A DNA stretch of 64,000 bases from positions 13,003,658-13,067,657 of the forward strand of contig CM030704.1 in the NCBI GenBank assembly GCA_017979445.1, written 5' to 3'. The translations under genes were made by a program, and so were the position numbers. Numbering within the stretch: position 1 is the first letter of the stretch; each line of letters opens with the position of its first letter. This document shows, piece after piece, positions 1 through 10,319 of the stretch. Origin of the DNA: Akebia trifoliata. Lineage: Eukaryota > Streptophyta > Magnoliopsida > Ranunculales > Lardizabalaceae. Below the pieces are notes generated by a model, which searched no databases, was not told the DNA's origin, and worked only from the letters and a program-made list of their open reading frames with translations.

Positions 1-542
1 CCTCCATTGGAATATCAACTGGACGTGAATTCTTTCCTACAGTTGTAGGCATGGTTCAAAGTTTCGTTCTATTTTGAAATATTTCGGTGGAAAATCCGAT
101 TTCAACTCAAAGTGGAACATAAAACATTGAATGATTTGGGAATGTTTCAAAGTATCACAAAATGTCTCAGAATGTTTTAGACGAGACCATCTTGGTTTTT
201 CTCTTGATCAAGACATTGCGATCAGAAGAGATTATAAACCTCGGTTCTAAGAACCTTCTACCCTTTATGTGTTTCCATACCCTTTCATGCTTTAGAATTC
301 CGCTCCAACGTAGTGAAATAAAAAAAAATTAAAATTTATCCACAATAGCCATTCCCAGCTCAAGTACCCACAAGTCCCCTCCCCTCACGCAAGCACTTGC
401 TTCATGTACCTAAGGTCTTTCCTATCTTCACCTTAGCCAAATCTTCTTTAACCTCTGAAACCCTAATCTTATAACGTGAGTTTGTCTTGTTGACTAGAGT
501 CATTTGTCTTGGACAGATGGGAAAAGGAATTTCTCTTATTCT
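1..542. other. unrecognised flank, probably intron 12 of the host gene
   Basis: No coding or repeat feature is recognised on either strand. Positions 538-542 are ATTCT, the left target-site copy of element A. Because exon 12 of the minus-strand host gene lies to the right and its next exon is not found between 15675 and 16613, this stretch is inferred to be intron 12. Confidence 0.4.
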
Positions 543-714
543 TGTTGAAAATAATTTAGTTATTTGCTATTTTAGTCTTAATTTCTTAGTAGTGATAGTA
601 TTTTATTTAATTATTATTCTTAAAGGCTTTTCTGTAATTTGACCTTTTTAATCAATATAAATTTCTGTCAAGCTCTCAAAAAGAGGTTTGACACAATTAT
701 TCTCAAATTCTTCT
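543..714 (+). repeat. 5' LTR of A
   Basis: It starts TGTTGAAAATAATT and ends TTCAAATTC-like sequence closing in TTCT, directly before the TGGTATCAGAGC primer site at 715-726. It matches 15503-15674 over its full length with about 9 substitutions (roughly 95 percent identity, counted by eye). Confidence 0.95.
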
Positions 715-726
715 TGGTATCAGAGC
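715..726 (+). promoter_or_regulatory. primer-binding site of A
   Basis: TGGTATCAGAGC is the standard plant copia primer site, complementary to the 3' end of initiator Met-tRNA. It abuts the LTR with no spacer, which fixes the LTR end at 714. Confidence 0.9.
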
Positions 727-1636
727 CAAGGAAATTTCTCCTTTCTTTTTTTCTTCTCTTCACTCCTAAATCCTAATCTAGAATGAATCTCATTCGATCT
801 TCTCCCCTTTGGGGGTATTTTCTATATATTTTTTTCTTGTTTTATCACATGCTGCAATAATGCGCTGTGTTTATACCCTATCCTAGGGTTTATTTCTTCG
901 TAACAACCAATTGGTTTTTTGTTTTTGTTCTATAAACATTGTTATTAGAACCTGCACCCAGATGACAGCCCTAAGAGTTTCAGATTCACCCAACGACAGG
1001 AGTTTGGGTCTTGTTGTGACCCTGCGACTATCATAGAGCCTTTGATTGAACTTGCAATAGGTCCCTGTGACCTCACTGCAGTCAGGCGACAGTAGTTCAT
1101 CTGTTTTTTGGCTTTGTTTTTGTTCTTACGACTTCACAACAACCAGGCGATAGTCACTGTAGTCAGGCGGCAGGAATTTTTCTGGTTTTTGGCTTCATTT
1201 TTTGCTCTTGCGACTTCGCAGTAACCAGACGATAGTGTTTTTGACGTCACAGCAACCAGGCGACAGTGATTTTCTGGTTTTCTCTCTTTTTGGATTCATT
1301 TTTGGTCCAACGACAGATCTAGTAGATCCTGCGATAGTTCTTTTTTTATTTTTTGGTTTGATTTGGTCCTACGACAGGCCTGGTGGACCCTGCAATATTT
1401 TTTTAATTTTTGGTTCGACTTGGTCTTGCGGCAGTGTTTTCTCTGGTTTTTTTACTCTGGTTTTGGTCCAGCAACAGGTCTGGTTGACCTTGTGGAAGAG
1501 TACAACATTAGTAGAATTTTTTTTTGGGACTTACTATTGCAGCACCAGGCTGTTGACAGAGTTCGACAGCAGTTTGGACATTGTTCTGTTATTTGGGCTG
1601 TTATTCCTTCTTTAGATCTCCCTTCAAACCAAATCA
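727..1636 (+). repeat. untranslated leader of A with a recurring CGACAG-type motif
   Basis: About 900 bp of T-rich leader carries at least nine copies of a short motif CG(A/G)(C/T)AG, usually after CCAGG or CCTG, between about 1010 and 1440, spaced 20 to 70 bp. Short open frames here have biased composition and no recognisable domain, so I do not call them genes. Element E has a similar motif in its leader. Confidence 0.6.
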
Positions 1637-2522
1637 ATGTCTTCGGTACAGGGTATTCCAACTTCCACTACAGTCCTTAAGTCTAACTCTTCAGCTCAAC
1701 GTATTACCACTGCTCTTCTCGATGGTCGAAACTTTCAGTCATGGTCCAAATCTGTGCGTCTCTTTCCAGGGAGCAAAAGGAAATCTGGGTGGCTCTCTGG
1801 GACTATTACTAAACCACCTCTAACTGATCCTAAATTTGAATCATGGGAGATCGACAACTGTACTATCCTTGGATGGTTGTTTAACTCCATGGAACAACAT
1901 ATTTATACCATGTTCATGTACCATGAGACAATTTCATCTTTATGGTCGGCGCTTACTCGGACATACGCACATGCCAGGAATGACTCGAGGATTTATGAAC
2001 TTTATCGAGACATTGCCCAAACTACCCAAAGGACTCAGAGTGTCGCCGATTATTTCGGATATCTTCAATGAGTCTATAGCTGAATTGTCTTCAGAAGCAA
2101 CTGATTATGTTGTCAAGCGGATTGCTCGACATCAAACCTACCAGTTTCTTATGGATTTGCGTCCAGAATTCAAGGCACTTCGAACACAGATCCTCAACAC
2201 CACTCCTTTACCTTCTTTATTTGAGATATTTGCGACCATTGACAGTGATGAGCGTCGTCGCCATATTGCTTCTCCTCAGACTCAGGTTCCTGGCATTCTT
2301 TCTGCTCCAGTTATAGATCAGATGGCATTAGCTGCCAACTCGAGTTTCTCCGACCCCCGTACCCCTGGCTCAGGGAATCGTGGTCGTGGTAGTCGTGGTC
2401 GTGGTAAAGGAAGTGGTTTTACTTGTAGTCATTGTGGGAAGACTGGTCATGAGAAGACTCATTGCTTTCAGCTCTATCCTCATCTGGTACCACGATCTTC
2501 CTCCACTTCATCTTTGGGATAG
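1637..2522 (+). pseudogene. gag of A, frameshifted
   Basis: The start at 1637 opens a frame with the copia gag UBN2-type region, including the motifs [15 protein letters not shown] and LGWLFNSMEQHI. The frame ends at 2071. The homology continues in a second frame from about 2065 to 2522, with [16 protein letters not shown] and then a CCHC zinc knuckle (CSHCGKTGHEKTHC) near the end after an RGRGSRGRG stretch. One frameshift near 2060-2070 therefore splits the gene. Gag would form the virus-like particle and bind RNA through the knuckle; this copy cannot. Confidence 0.88.
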
Positions 2523-2968
2523 ACTATTCCTCGTGCTGCTACAGTTGAGTCCTCATATGTTCATTTCACTGATCCTCCTTCACTTGGCACTATTGACTTG
2601 CAACAGCTACAGACTCAAATTGCCAATATTGTTCGAGATCAGATCCAAGCTCATACTAAAACCTCTTCGACTGCAGCCTCAAGTATTACGACTCCAGATA
2701 CATCAACTGCATTCAATGTCACTCAGTCTAGCTCTGCTCCTCTGAAATAGGTTATTGATTCTGGTGCTTCTGATCACATGACCGGTGAGTCTAGCCACTT
2801 TACTTCCTCTATTTTTTCCACCACCCATAGGGAGGTTCGCCTTGCTGATAGATCTCTTACACTTATCCACAGCAAGGGTGTCATCCCTTTATCCTCTGAG
2901 CTTTCTCTAGATTCTGTGCTTCATGTCCCTCACCTATCTCTTAATCTTTTGTCTGTTAGCAGTATTAC
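2523..2968 (+). pseudogene. A gag-pol linker and protease, interrupted by B
   Basis: The frame continues from gag with [14 protein letters not shown], then a TAG at 2748-2750 immediately before the aspartic protease core [12 protein letters not shown]. It then runs through the protease C-terminal and pre-integrase approach until element B cuts in after LLSVSSIT at 2968. The catalytic Asp in DSG is present. The homology resumes at 12556. Confidence 0.85.
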
Positions 2969-3218
2969 TGTAGAAGAATCCGAAAATCTAATCTCATAGA
3001 ATCAAGAAAATAGGATATTCTTCTTGATTATTCTTGATTACTCTTAACTTTATAGAATATTCCTGTAATCTTCTACAATAGGATAGTTGGTTTATTATTC
3101 TAGATTACTCTTGAAGTTCTAGATTATTCTTGTAATAGGATAGTTGGTCTATAAATACCACTATTGGGGCATTTGTAATGATCATCCAAGAATTCTCAAT
3201 AAATTCAATTTTTCTACA
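2969..3218 (+). repeat. 5' LTR of B
   Basis: It runs from TGTAGAAGAATCC to TTTTTCTACA. Internally it has repeated blocks of the type TTCTAGATTATTCTTG and AATAGGATAGTTGG, and a TATA-like TATAAATACC near 3151. It is related to the LTR of C. Confidence 0.95.
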
Positions 3219-3256
3219 TGGTATCAGAGTACTAGGTTCTGATCTAGGGATTACCT

Positions 3257-4864
3257 ATGACGGGCCAAAATCCGTGGAAGACGGCTTTAGCCGGTGCAAC
3301 CCACAAGGACGCAGCGGCGTCAGGGGAAAGCACCGCAAGTTCAAACCTGAACTCCTCCATCTCATTCAGTGGTTCGGAAGGGTCCACGAATTCGTTTCAA
3401 TTAAATATCCACCGTCTAAATGGAAAAAACTACACGGAATGGTCGCAAATCGTTCGTTTGATTTTGGAAGGCAAGGGGAAGCTTGGATATCTGACAGGAG
3501 AAGTGACAAAACCTGCCGATGTAAATTCGACTCTCAAGGCCTGGAAATCAGAAAATTCTTTGATTATTGCGTGGTTGGTGAACTCAATGGAACCCGCAAT
3601 TAGCAAGCCCTTTATGTTCCTGCCGACGGCCAAAGATGTTTGGGAAGCAGTCAGGGATACGTATTCCGATCTAGAAAATTCTTCGCAGATTTTTGGTTTA
3701 AAATCCAAACTTTGGCACGTGAAACAGGGTGACCGAGATGTAACCTCCTACTACAACGAGTTGATGACATTGTGACAGGAGTTAGACCTCTGTTATGATG
3801 ATGTCTGGGAGTGTGCGAATGACAGTGTCCATTCATAAAACGGCAGGAGAATGATCGTGTATTTATGTTCTTGGCAGGACTTAACAAAGAATTAGACGAG
3901 GTGCGGGGCCGAATTTTAGGGAAAACTCCTCTGCCAACAATTCGTGAGGCCTTCTCAGATGTTCGGAGATAAGAAGCACAGCAAAGTGTGATGCTTAACA
4001 ACAAATCGGTTCCTAGTACTACTAACTCGGAAGTAGAAAGTTCTGCCCTTGTAACTCGGGATTTTCAGGAGGAGGTGAAGAAGGATGGTAAGCGTTCTGA
4101 ACGGCCGTGGTGCGATCACTGCAAACGTCCGTGGCACACACGGGAAACCTGTTGGAAAATTCATGGCAAGCCTCAAAACTGGAAGAAGAAGTCACGTGGA
4201 GAGGGGCGTGCACTTCAGGCTAGTGTCTCGGATCAAGAGCAGCAGTCTTCTTCAAGTTCGTTTCCTTTCACCAAGGAACAGATAGACCAACTGTACAAGT
4301 TTCTCGAGTCTCAGAAAAATCCTTCTTGTTCTTTGGCTCAAAAAGGTAATTACCTGCAAACAACTCTCATTGGTGTCAACCCTGATCGCACCTGGATCAT
4401 CGATTCAGGTGCAACCGATCATATGACAGGGTTGTCAAATCTTTTTTCTTCGTATAATCCTTGTGCAGGTAATCAGAAAATTAAGATTGCAGATAGCTCT
4501 CTTTCAGCCATTGCAGGAAAAGGTTTTATTATAGTATCTCCATCACTCACTCTTCACAATGTTCTTCACGTTCCCAAACTTTCCTGTAATCTTTTGTCTG
4601 TCAGTAAGCTAGCCCATGATCAAAATTGTCAAACTAATTTTTTCCCAACTCATTGTGTGTTCCAGGATTTGACCTCGGGGAGGATGATTGGCAGTGCTAA
4701 ACAGAGTGGAGGACTCTACTTCCTTGATGATGGATCAGAATCGAGACGACAATCTCAACAAATAAGTTCCTACTTTGAATCTATTTCTGTTTCCAATAAT
4801 AATATTATGTTATGGCATTTAAGATTAGGTCATCCAAGTTTCAAATATTTAAAACATTTATTTC
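3257..4864 (+). pseudogene. B gag-protease-pre-integrase, broken by stops and by C
   Basis: The ATG at 3257 begins gag with motifs RLNGKNYTEWSQIVR and IIAWLVNSMEPAI. A TGA at 3776-3778 and a further break near 3830-3840 interrupt it. Homology continues in another frame with GRILGKTPLPTIREAFSDV, and a TAA at 3970-3972 breaks it again. From 3988 the frame is open through a CCHC knuckle (CDHCKRPWHTRETC), the protease core WIIDSGATDHMTG and the pre-integrase motif LWHLRLGHPSFKYL. There element C is inserted at 4864. Downstream homology resumes at 9349. Confidence 0.88.
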
Positions 4865-5153
4865 TGCTGAAAAATCTACAAGGCTTATTTTAGAAAAATA
4901 GGATATTCTTCTTGATTATTCTTGATCATTTTTTTACTTTCTAGAATATTCTTGTAATCCTCTACAATAGGATAGTTTTCTAGAATATTCTTGTAATAGG
5001 ATAGTTGGTATAGTTTTCTAGAATATTCTTGTAATCCTCTACAATAGATAGTTTTCTAGAATCTTCTTGTAATAGGATAGTTGGTCTATAAATACCATAT
5101 TAGGGCATTTGTAATGGATATAAAAGAATTCTCAATAAATTCAGTTTCCTACA
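4865..5153 (+). repeat. 5' LTR of C
   Basis: It starts TGCTGAAAAATCTACAAGG and ends TTTCCTACA before the primer site. It contains repeated TTCTAGAATATTCTTGTAAT blocks and TATAAATACC near 5090. It carries one copy of a roughly 74-bp segment that is doubled in the 3' LTR. Confidence 0.95.
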
Positions 5154-5282
5154 TGGTATCAGAGCCTTAGGTTCATATCCTAGGAATCGATTTTTTTTTT
5201 TTTTTTTTTTGCCAACTTGTTCGTTGTTCATCTGTTTTTACCCTCCCTTTATTTTTCCCTTGTGATCTTTGCTAAATTCACG

Positions 5283-6413
5283 ATGTCAGAAGAGTCAGGA
5301 GCCACCAATCAGTCTGTGATGGTGACACTTCATGGGAAACCACAAAACTTTTCTAGTAGAAATGGGGGAGGATCAAGAAACTGACAACAGAATTGGCAAC
5401 AAAAGTTACATGCTAATCTGGCACAAACCGGCAGTGATGGCTTGGGTGCTCAAGAGAATTCTAATAGCAAGGAGATCAACAAAGAAGACATTGAATGGCT
5501 AAGATCACTTCTCAACTCCTTGGAGAAACCATCGGGTATGTGGTCATTTGCACATTCAGGTATAGTTTCTTCTTCTCATGCCTTTAGTGTCTCGGATAGT
5601 AATTATTTCGACTCTTGGATCATTGATTCAGGAGCAACTGACCATATGACTCATTGCTCCTTTATATTCTCCACATATAGTCCATGTTCTAGTAACAGAA
5701 AAATTACATTGGCCGATGGGTCACTTGCTACTGTAACAGGTCAAGGAGATATTCACATAAGTCCTTCATTAATTCTGAAAAATATTTTGCACGTTCCAAA
5801 ACTTAGAATAAATCTAATCTCTGTCCAAAATCTTACAAAGGATTTGAATTGTAGCTTGACCTTTTCATCCACTTCTTGTATTTTTCAAGACCAAGATACG
5901 GGGATGACGATTGGGCATGCTAAGGAAAGCAGTGGCCTCTATTACCTTGATGTGCAGAATAAAAATAAGAGTTGTAGGATTGACAATCCATCTTCCTTGT
6001 TGTCAGATACAAGATCTCCAATAAAAGACCAGATTTGGCTTTATCACCTTCAGTTTGGACATCCTTCCTTTAGGACTTTGAGTGTCATGTTTCCTTCCTT
6101 ATTAAAGAATATTGATATTCGTGAATTTCATTGTAACATTTGTGAGTTTGCCAAACACAAACGAGTTTCTTTTCCTTCGAGTAATAAAAAATTCTCATTT
6201 CCTTTTCAATTAATCCATAGTGACATTTGGGGACCGTCAAGAATTTCAAATATTTCAGGGGCTAAATGGTTTGTCACGTTTATTGACGACTGTACTCGTG
6301 TCACATGGGTTTTTTTGCTAAAACAAAAATCTGATGTTTGCACGATTCTCCCTATCTTTCATGACATGGTCAAAAATCAGTTTGGGGTTAAAATAAAAAA
6401 AAGTAAGATCTGA
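5283..6413 (+). pseudogene. C gag remnant fused to protease / pre-integrase / integrase N-part
   Basis: The ATG at 5283 opens the gag N-terminus, but after about 15 codons the sequence jumps to the post-knuckle motif LHGKPQNFS. The UBN2 region and the CCHC knuckle are therefore deleted. A TGA lies at 5382-5384. The same frame is then open to 6413 with the protease core WIIDSGATDHMTH, pre-integrase HHLQFGHPS-like sequence, the CNICEFAKHKR zinc-type motif, and the first integrase Asp in LIHSDIWGP. A frameshift in the A-run at about 6395-6405 ends it. Confidence 0.87.
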
Positions 6414-7524
6414 CAATGCAAGAGAATATTTTAATCAAGTATTATCTCCATATTTTCAAAAAGAGGGGCTAATACATGAATCCTCTTGCATAGATACACC
6501 CCAACAGAATGGAGTGGCAGAAAGGAAGAATGGCCATCTCTTGTCAACAACTCGTGCATTGTTATTCCAACGGAATGTCCCCAAATATTTATGGGGTGAA
6601 GCAGTTTTCACATCAGCCCACTTAATAAACCGTACTCCATCTCGAGTTCTTGATTTTAAAAGTCCCTGGGAGGTCTTTTCCAAATTTTTTCCTGATTTTG
6701 CATCTCACAATCAATTGTCACCTCGAGTTTTTGGATGTGTTTCGTTTGTTCATATTCATTCTCATGGTCGTAGTAAACTTGATCCTCGAGCTCTTAGGTG
6801 TGTCTTTGTGGGGTATGCCTCAACTCAAAAGGGTTATAAATGTTATCATCCACCATCTCGCAAAATCTTTGTGTCTGCCGATGTAACTTTTGTTGAAAGT
6901 GAAAGTTTTTTCCAACCTTCTCTTCAGGGGGAGACACTTACTAGTGAAGATAAGGACCAAGGGAATCATGGCTTTCTAATGGACTTTCCTGCTCAAGCTA
7001 GCCAACCACCAACCCAAAACACTCCACCATTTCCCTTGTTTGAAACTGAACCACCAAAACAACTTGAACAAGAAGAAGTTGAGCCATCAAAACAACCCGA
7101 AGCTGAACAGGTTGAACCTATAACCCCAGGACATACTTGTATTGAATCAGTTATCACGAAACCATTGCAAGTTTACTCAAGGAAGAGAGGTTCCACCGCT
7201 AAGCCGAAGCAAACTCAAGCGTCCGAACCAACTCTCGGAAATGAGGTAAATATTGATATCCCTGTCATCAACTTGTCTTCTGAAGTTTTTGAAAATAATG
7301 ATCTTGACTTACCCATTGCAGTTAAAAAAGGTACCCGAAATTGTACAAAATATCCATTGTCTCATTTTGTGTCATTCGAAAAAGTGTCACCATCACACAA
7401 AAGCTTTCTCACCCATCTAAACTCCACAACCATACCACAAATACTATCTGAGGCCCTAAGCAAAGAAGAATGGAGACATGCTATGAAAGTGGAAATGGAT
7501 GCACTCACAAAGAACAAAACCTAG
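6414..7524 (+). pseudogene. C integrase, second part, and linker
   Basis: After the frameshift the integrase continues with a SDNAREYF-type second Asp, then [16 protein letters not shown] carrying the catalytic Glu. The C-terminal motif FGCVSFVHIHSHGRSKLDP and the Pro/Glu-rich linker before RT follow. The open part begins at 6514 and ends at a TAG at 7522-7524, inside the conserved start of the RT domain. Confidence 0.87.
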
Positions 7525-7527
7525 GAG

Positions 7528-8973
7528 TTGGTGGAGCTGCCCAAAGGAAAGAAACCTGTTGGATGCAAATGGGTGTTTTCTCTGAAGTATAAAGCTGATG
7601 GATTACTTGAACGATACAAAGCCAGGTTAGTTGCAAAAGGTTATACACAGACCTATGGAGTGGACTATGAAGAAACATTTGCACCGGTGGCTAAGATGAA
7701 CACAGTAAGGATTTTGTTGTCATTGGAAGCCAACTTAGATTGGAGTTTACACCAATTCGACGTGAAAAACGCCTTTCTTCACGGAGACCTAGAGGAAGAA
7801 ATTTATATGGTGAGGCCTCCAGGATTTGATGACAATTCAGGAGATAAGAAGGTATGCAGGCTGAAGAAAGCATTGTATGAGTTAAAACAATCTCCACGAG
7901 CATGGTTTGGAAGGTTTACAAAGACAATGTTAGGAATGGGCTACAAACAAAGTCAAGGTGATCACACTTTATTCATAAAACACTCAGCCTTTGGGGGAGT
8001 AACTGCACTACTGGTATATGTGGACGATATTATTGTCACTGGTAATGATGCGAAGGAAGAAGGAGCACTCAAGAAACGTCTTGCAGAAGAGTTTGAAATA
8101 AAGGACCTAGGCAAGTTGAAGTATTTCCTAGGTATAGAGGTTGCTCGTTCAAAGGAAGGAATATTTGTCTCACAACAGAAGTATGTGCTAGATCTTCTCA
8201 AGGAAACTGGAAAAATAAGTTGCAGGCCCATGGAAACACCAATAGAAGCAAATCATAGGCTAAGTGAAGCTCCAGAAGATGAGATTGTAGACAAAGGGAT
8301 GTATCAACGTTTGGTTGGAAGACTGATTTACCTCTCTCATACTAGGCCTGACATAGCATATTCTGTTAGTGTGGTTAGCCAATTCATGCACAATCCTAAA
8401 AGTATACACCTGCAAGCCGTATACCGCATCCTCCAATACTTAAAAGGTAGTCCAGGTAAGGGAATTTTATTTAAAAAGGGAGCAAACTTGCGTTTGGAAG
8501 CATACACAGACTCAGATTATGCAGGGTCCGTGGTGGATAGAAAATCGACATCTGGTTATTGTACATTTCTAGGAGGAAATCTAGTTACATGGAGAAATAA
8601 AAAACAACCGGTTATAGCAAGATCAAGTGCAGAGGCAGAGTTTCGGGCAATGGCACAAGGAATTTGTGAACTTCTGTGGATCAAAATAATTCTAGAAGAT
8701 CTTAAAATCACTTGGGATAGTCCAATGAGGTTGTATTGTGATAACAAGTCAGCCATCAATATTGCTCATAATCCAGTGCAACATGATCGTACAAAACATG
8801 TGGAAGTGGATCGACATTTCATAAAGGAAAAACTAGACAGTGGTTTAATTTGCACCCCATACGTTTCAACAGAAGGGCAACTGGCAGACGTTCTAACGAA
8901 AGGATTACCTGGAACCACATTTCAAAAGGTCATTGGCAAGCTGGGAATGGAAAACATATATTCACCAGCTTGA
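7528..8973 (+). pseudogene. C reverse transcriptase and RNase H, long intact frame
   Basis: 481 codons without a stop cover the complete RT and RNase H domains. Visible motifs are [40 protein letters not shown], the catalytic YVDDIIVTG and [11 protein letters not shown]. RNase H motifs are YTDSDYAGS, SSAEAEFRAM, YCDNKSAINIAHNP and HVEVDRHFIKEK, ending just before the polypurine tract. It is in the same frame as the upstream part, separated only by the TAG at 7522. The conserved frame and near-identical LTRs point to recent insertion. No gag is available in cis. Confidence 0.92.
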
Positions 8974-8980
8974 GGGGGAG

Positions 8981-9343
8981 TGCTGAAAAATCTACAAGGC
9001 TTATTTTAGAAAAATAGGATATTCTTCTTGATTATTCTTGATCATTTTTTTACTTTCTAGAACATTCTTGTAATCCTCTACAATAGGATAGTTTTCTAGA
9101 TTATTCTTGTAATAGGATAGTTGGTATAGTTTTCTAGAATATTCTTGTAATCCTCTATAATAGGATATTCTAGAATATTCTTGTAATAGGATAGTTGGTA
9201 TAGTTTTCTAGAATATTCTTGTAATCCTCTACAATAGATAATTTTCTAGAATCTTCTTGTAATAGGATAGTTGGTCTATAAATACCCTATTAGGGCATTT
9301 GTAATGGATATAAAAGAATTCTCAATAAATTCAGTTTCCTACA
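8981..9343 (+). repeat. 3' LTR of C with internal duplication
   Basis: It matches 4865-5153 but is 74 bp longer. Around 9105-9225 the segment with TTCTAGAATATTCTTGTAATAGGATAG-type sequence and GTTGGTATAG occurs twice in tandem where the 5' LTR has it once. Other differences are about four substitutions. Confidence 0.93.
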
Positions 9344-9348
9344 ATTTC

Positions 9349-10319
9349 CTAAGTTGTTTGGCAATAAAGATCCATCTATGTTTCATTGTGAAATATGTGA
9401 ATTTGCAAAACACCACCGTACATCTTTTCCTTCACAACCATATAAACCATCAAAACCTTTCACTATTATTGACAGTGATGTTTGGGGTCCTAATAAGATA
9501 AGTACACCTTCTAACAAAAGATGGTTCATCACATTTACGTATGATCATACTCGACTCTGCTGGGTGTATTTATTGAAAGAAAAATCAGAGGCCAAACGCG
9601 TTTTTTAAAATTTTTACAATATGGTGCAGACTCAATTTCAAACTAACATACAAGTTTTCAGGAGTGATAATGGGAAAGAGTATTTTAACATGACCTCGGA
9701 AAATTTTTTTCTTGAAAAAGGAATAATTCATCACAGTTCTTGCATCGATACATCTCAACAGAATGGTGTTGCAGAAAGAAAAAATAAACATCTGTTGGAG
9801 GTGGCTCGTGCGTTACTTTTTGCAACTAAAGTTCCCAAGTATCTATGGGGAGAGGTTGTTTTAACTGCTGCGTACTTAATAAACAGAATGCCCTCTAAAG
9901 TTTTACAATTTCGAACTCCTTTCCAAGTTTTACAAATTGTTTTCCAACTGCTAGACTTTCTGCTGATCTACCTCTAAAATATTTGGTTGTACGGTTTTTG
10001 TTCATGAACATCGAAAAATTGGAAAACTTGAGCCCAGAGCTATAAAATGTGTCTTCATTGGTTACTCCCCAACTCAGAAAGGCTATAAATGTTTTGACCC
10101 GATATCGAAAAAATGTTTTATCACAATGGATGTTACATTTTTTGAAAAACAACCATATTTTAAGGATATTCATCTTCAGGGGGAGATTTTTAAGGAAGAT
10201 TCATTTAACTCGGGCAATGTTTTTCTCTCAGATGATGTGTTTTTCTCGCAAGAGTCTGAGTCTAGTATTCTGCACCTACAGTAAATGGCCAAGATTTATT
10301 CATTGAAACTCCTCCTATT
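9349..10319 (+). pseudogene. B integrase (after the C insertion)
   Basis: This continues the pre-integrase of B broken at 4864: CEICEFAKHHRTSFPS, first integrase Asp in IIDSDVWGP, second in FRSDNGKEYF, and the Glu in NGVAERKNKHLLE. A TAA at 9606-9608 and a frameshift between about 9920 and 9980 break it. The C-terminal part (VFIGYSPTQKGYKCF) then continues to a TAA at 10282-10284, where a second shift leads into the linker frame. Confidence 0.86.

Larger units (their letters stand above)
4865..9343 (+). mobile_element. Ty1/copia retrotransposon C, nested in B, gag-deleted
   Basis: Bounded by LTRs 4865-5153 (289 bp) and 8981-9343 (363 bp), with exact ATTTC duplications at 4860-4864 and 9344-9348. 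The primer site TGGTATCAGAGC is at 5154 and the polypurine tract ends at 8980. Total length is 4479 bp, short for copia because almost all of gag is missing. The LTRs differ by only about 4 substitutions plus a roughly 74-bp tandem duplication in the right LTR. It is a sister family of B, whose LTR and protein sequences it resembles. Confidence 0.95.

Noticed and set aside
4900..5100. CRISPR-like regularly spaced repeats (TTCTAGAATATTCTTG)
   Set aside because: The spacers are themselves repeated and the block lies within a copia LTR of a plant; it is LTR minisatellite structure.
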